A stretch of 6,053 nt of DNA. It comes from an uncultured Ignavibacteria bacterium. GTDB taxonomy: Bacteria > Bacteroidota > Ignavibacteria > Tepidaquicellales > Tepidaquicellaceae. A program made the translations under genes and the position numbers. The DNA lies in contig CALEVL010000318.1 of NCBI GenBank assembly GCA_937924675.1, positions 1-6,053 of the forward strand, read 5' to 3'. The notes under the pieces are model-generated. The model was not told the DNA's origin and made no database searches. It saw only the letters and a program-made list of their open reading frames with translations. Positions 4,231 through 6,053 of the stretch are shown in pieces; position 1 is the stretch's first letter; each line of letters begins with the position of its first letter.

Positions 4231-6053
4231 ATGAAAAGATTATTACTGATTGTTCTAGCCCTGGTAGTTCTATCTGAAATGTCTTACGCAGCACCAAGGG
4301 CAAAAATTGTCAATCATGCAACAAATCAAGAGATGCTAAAGACAATACCTGCACTGGCTCCGGATTCCACAATTGCAACCGGTTTGGTTACTGTTGGAAG
4401 AGGTCAGTATGTTTATCTGTCTGTGTTTAATTTCGGTGATACGGCAGGTATTTCAAGCCAGACCTGGACCTTCGTCTCAAGACCGGCAGGTTCAAATGCA
4501 ACACTTGTATCAATTCCTGAACTTGGATGGTACAAATTCAGAGCCGACTCACTCGGTGAATTTGAAATAAAGGTTTCAATAGTTACTTCAACCGGCTCCA
4601 AAGATACTACGGCAAAGATTTATGCATCTAACTTTACCGGCTTTGGTAATTTCTCCGGACAACCAACTACTTATCCTAAATGTATGTCATGCCACGGTGG
4701 CATGCCGGAGTTTCAGGAAATTTTCAACAGATGGAAAGTAAGTGGTCACGGTACGACTTTCAGCGAGATGATTGACGGAGGACCGGCTTCTTTCAATACT
4801 TCCTGTATGAAATGTCATACAACTGGTTACGACAAGAATTTAGTAAATGACAACAAAGGATTTGATGATGTAGCAAGAACCCTCGGATGGGTTTGGACTC
4901 CTCCACCTGCACCGGGAAAATGGAATAACCTTGTTACAAACTATCCTGATCTAGTGCCATTAGCAACAGTTGGGTGTGAATCCTGTCACGGAGCAGGAAG
5001 CGAACATGCAAGATTCGGCGGAGATACAAACAGGATAGCAGTAAGTTATTCCTCAAATTCTTGCAGCAATTGCCACGGCTCACCATGGAGATACAGCACT
5101 TATCAGCAATGGGAAAATTCAACCCACTCCCAAGCCGTTTTTGAAGGAAGAAACGTAGCAGCAAGTTCAAGGAATACACTCAGTGACTGTAACAGATGCC
5201 ACGATGGTGAATCACATGTTGATTATACAAAGAACAGACTGGGAACACTTAATCTTACACTCGCCGATCAGGAAGTACTTGGCTGTCCGACCTGTCACGA
5301 TCCTCACGGCAATACTAATGACTATTCTTTGAGAAATAATCCTACAGGTTCTGATACACTTTCAAACGGAGTTTCTTATGCATTTACAGGTAAAGGCAAG
5401 ACCTGTATTTCCTGTCACCAGGCAAGGCAAAATAACAAGACCTACATTAGAGCAGGTGGTTCTTTCTCAGCTTTCTGGGGACCGCACGAAAGTCCGCAGG
5501 GTGATATAGTGCTCGGAACAAATGCAGCAGAATTTGGCGGACCATATATAACCGGTTCACACAGAAATATTGAGGGTGCCTGCGTAGGTTGCCATATGAC
5601 GCCGACAACAGATACAGGTACTGTAACAAGAGACAAAGTTGGCGGACACACAATGAAGCTTCATGATGAGGACTCTGATTTTGATCACATGGCAGCATGT
5701 CAGAGCTGTCACCCGGGTGTAGCAAGCTTTGATGATTTTATTGCCCCGGCTGATTTTGATGGAAATGGTACTACTGAATCATGGAGAGCTGAAGTTGCAG
5801 GTTGCGTAACTAATCTCAGAATTGCATTGCCACCTGTTGGTGTTGACTCAGTTGCATGGCAGTTGATAGCTCAGGATTCAAGCAATATAAATCTAAGGAA
5901 AGCCTATTGGAATTATCTGATGGCTATCAGAGAATCAAGCCGTGGACTTCATAATCCATTCTTCGAGGTTCAGTTCCTGCTTGCTTCTAAGAACGCAGTT
6001 GTGGGAATAAACCAAACAAGCACAGAGGTTCCGGGTACATTTGAAATGTCACA
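4231..6053 (+). CDS. Exported nonahaem c-type cytochrome with Ig/PKD-like N-terminus, probably T9SS-secreted (3' end outside window)
   Basis: The frame is open from 4231 to the last base: 607 complete codons and no stop. A signal peptide (MKRLLLIVLA, then LVVLSEMSYA) is cut after residue 20. An in-frame ATG at 4180 would add 17 Asn/Thr-rich residues ahead of it, so 4231 is preferred. Residues about 42-135 look like an Ig/PKD-type domain (WTFVSRPAGSNATL, then FEIKVSIVTSTGSKDTT). Nine CXXCH motifs start at residues 151, 192, 249, 278, 320, 352, 392, 451 and 490. They are CMSCH, CMKCH, CESCH, CSNCH, CNRCH, CPTCH, CISCH, CVGCH and CQSCH. Eleven further His after the first motif (173, 259, 299, 329, 359, 419, 444, 473, 478, 486, 574) could serve as distal ligands, so bis-His coordination is possible. 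CESCHGAGSEH recalls cytochrome c554-like families, and a GLHNPFFEVQFLL segment near 572-584 resembles the closing helix of many multihaem cytochromes. The final TSTEVPGTFEMS matches the usual lead-in to QNYPNPFNP, so a T9SS sorting domain is expected just beyond the window. Electron transfer at the cell surface is likely; the redox partner is unknown. Confidence 0.93.
   Translation, partial: MKRLLLIVLALVVLSEMSYAAPRAKIVNHATNQEMLKTIPALAPDSTIATGLVTVGRGQYVYLSVFNFGDTAGISSQTWTFVSRPAGSNATLVSIPELGWYKFRADSLGEFEIKVSIVTSTGSKDTTAKIYASNFTGFGNFSGQPTTYPKCMSCHGGMPEFQEIFNRWKVSGHGTTFSEMIDGGPASFNTSCMKCHTTGYDKNLVNDNKGFDDVARTLGWVWTPPPAPGKWNNLVTNYPDLVPLATVGCESCHGAGSEHARFGGDTNRIAVSYSSNSCSNCHGSPWRYSTYQQWENSTHSQAVFEGRNVAASSRNTLSDCNRCHDGESHVDYTKNRLGTLNLTLADQEVLGCPTCHDPHGNTNDYSLRNNPTGSDTLSNGVSYAFTGKGKTCISCHQARQNNKTYIRAGGSFSAFWGPHESPQGDIVLGTNAAEFGGPYITGSHRNIEGACVGCHMTPTTDTGTVTRDKVGGHTMKLHDEDSDFDHMAACQSCHPGVASFDDFIAPADFDGNGTTESWRAEVAGCVTNLRIALPPVGVDSVAWQLIAQDSSNINLRKAYWNYLMAIRESSRGLHNPFFEVQFLLASKNAVVGINQTSTEVPGTFEMS

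Noticed and set aside
3890..4232. Two short minus-strand open frames (70 and 65 codons) in the divergent spacer
   Set aside because: They overlap each other, lack recognisable motifs and would block the promoter space of the cytochrome gene.
4373..5725. Short open frames on both strands inside 4373-5725
   Set aside because: All lie out of frame within the cytochrome gene, whose long uninterrupted frame and nine CXXCH motifs explain the sequence.

Overview
The window most likely comes from a member of the Ignavibacteria or the wider Bacteroidota/Chlorobi group, probably an environmental or metagenomic lineage. The main evidence is a type IX secretion (T9SS) C-terminal sorting domain with the NYPNPFNPST signature typical of that group. 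A promoter-like TTTG-N19-TAATTTTG of the Bacteroidota kind, start codons without clear Shine-Dalgarno sequences, and AT-rich intergenic DNA agree with this. The assignment is an inference, because there is no rRNA or other marker gene in the window.

Bases 1-644 are a repeat-rich, transposon-derived patch. It holds the C-terminal remnant of an IS200-like/REP-associated tyrosine transposase (about 102-287), three same-strand copies of an imperfect palindrome (56-95, 412-449, 529-566), a perfect 54-bp tandem duplication (279-386) and variable-number TTTCTAA heptads. Bases 645-977 encode a small 110-aa protein that looks like a dimeric alpha/beta-barrel (monooxygenase-like) protein. Bases 978-1605 are the 3'-3' space between convergent genes. 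They carry a three-unit array of about 109 bp built on a REP-like hairpin, two units of which have a 19-bp palindrome inserted exactly at the hairpin apex. A further hairpin in the opposite orientation differs by two compensatory base-pair changes.

Bases 1606-3693 are a two-gene operon on the minus strand: a secreted six-Asp-box beta-propeller with a T9SS sorting domain, then, 6 nt after its stop, a 270-aa outer-membrane beta-barrel. After a divergent spacer of about 540 bp with one good promoter candidate for the operon, a long plus-strand gene (4231 to the window end, open at 3') encodes an exported cytochrome with nine CXXCH haem motifs. It has an Ig/PKD-like N-terminal domain, and the visible sequence ends in what appears to be the linker into a second T9SS sorting domain.

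Together the right half looks like a cell-surface module: an outer-membrane barrel, a T9SS-delivered propeller and a probably T9SS-delivered nonahaem cytochrome. A role in extracellular electron transfer or surface redox chemistry is plausible but is inferred from family and context only. The left half is best read as a collection of REP-like palindromes with a dead transposase relic.
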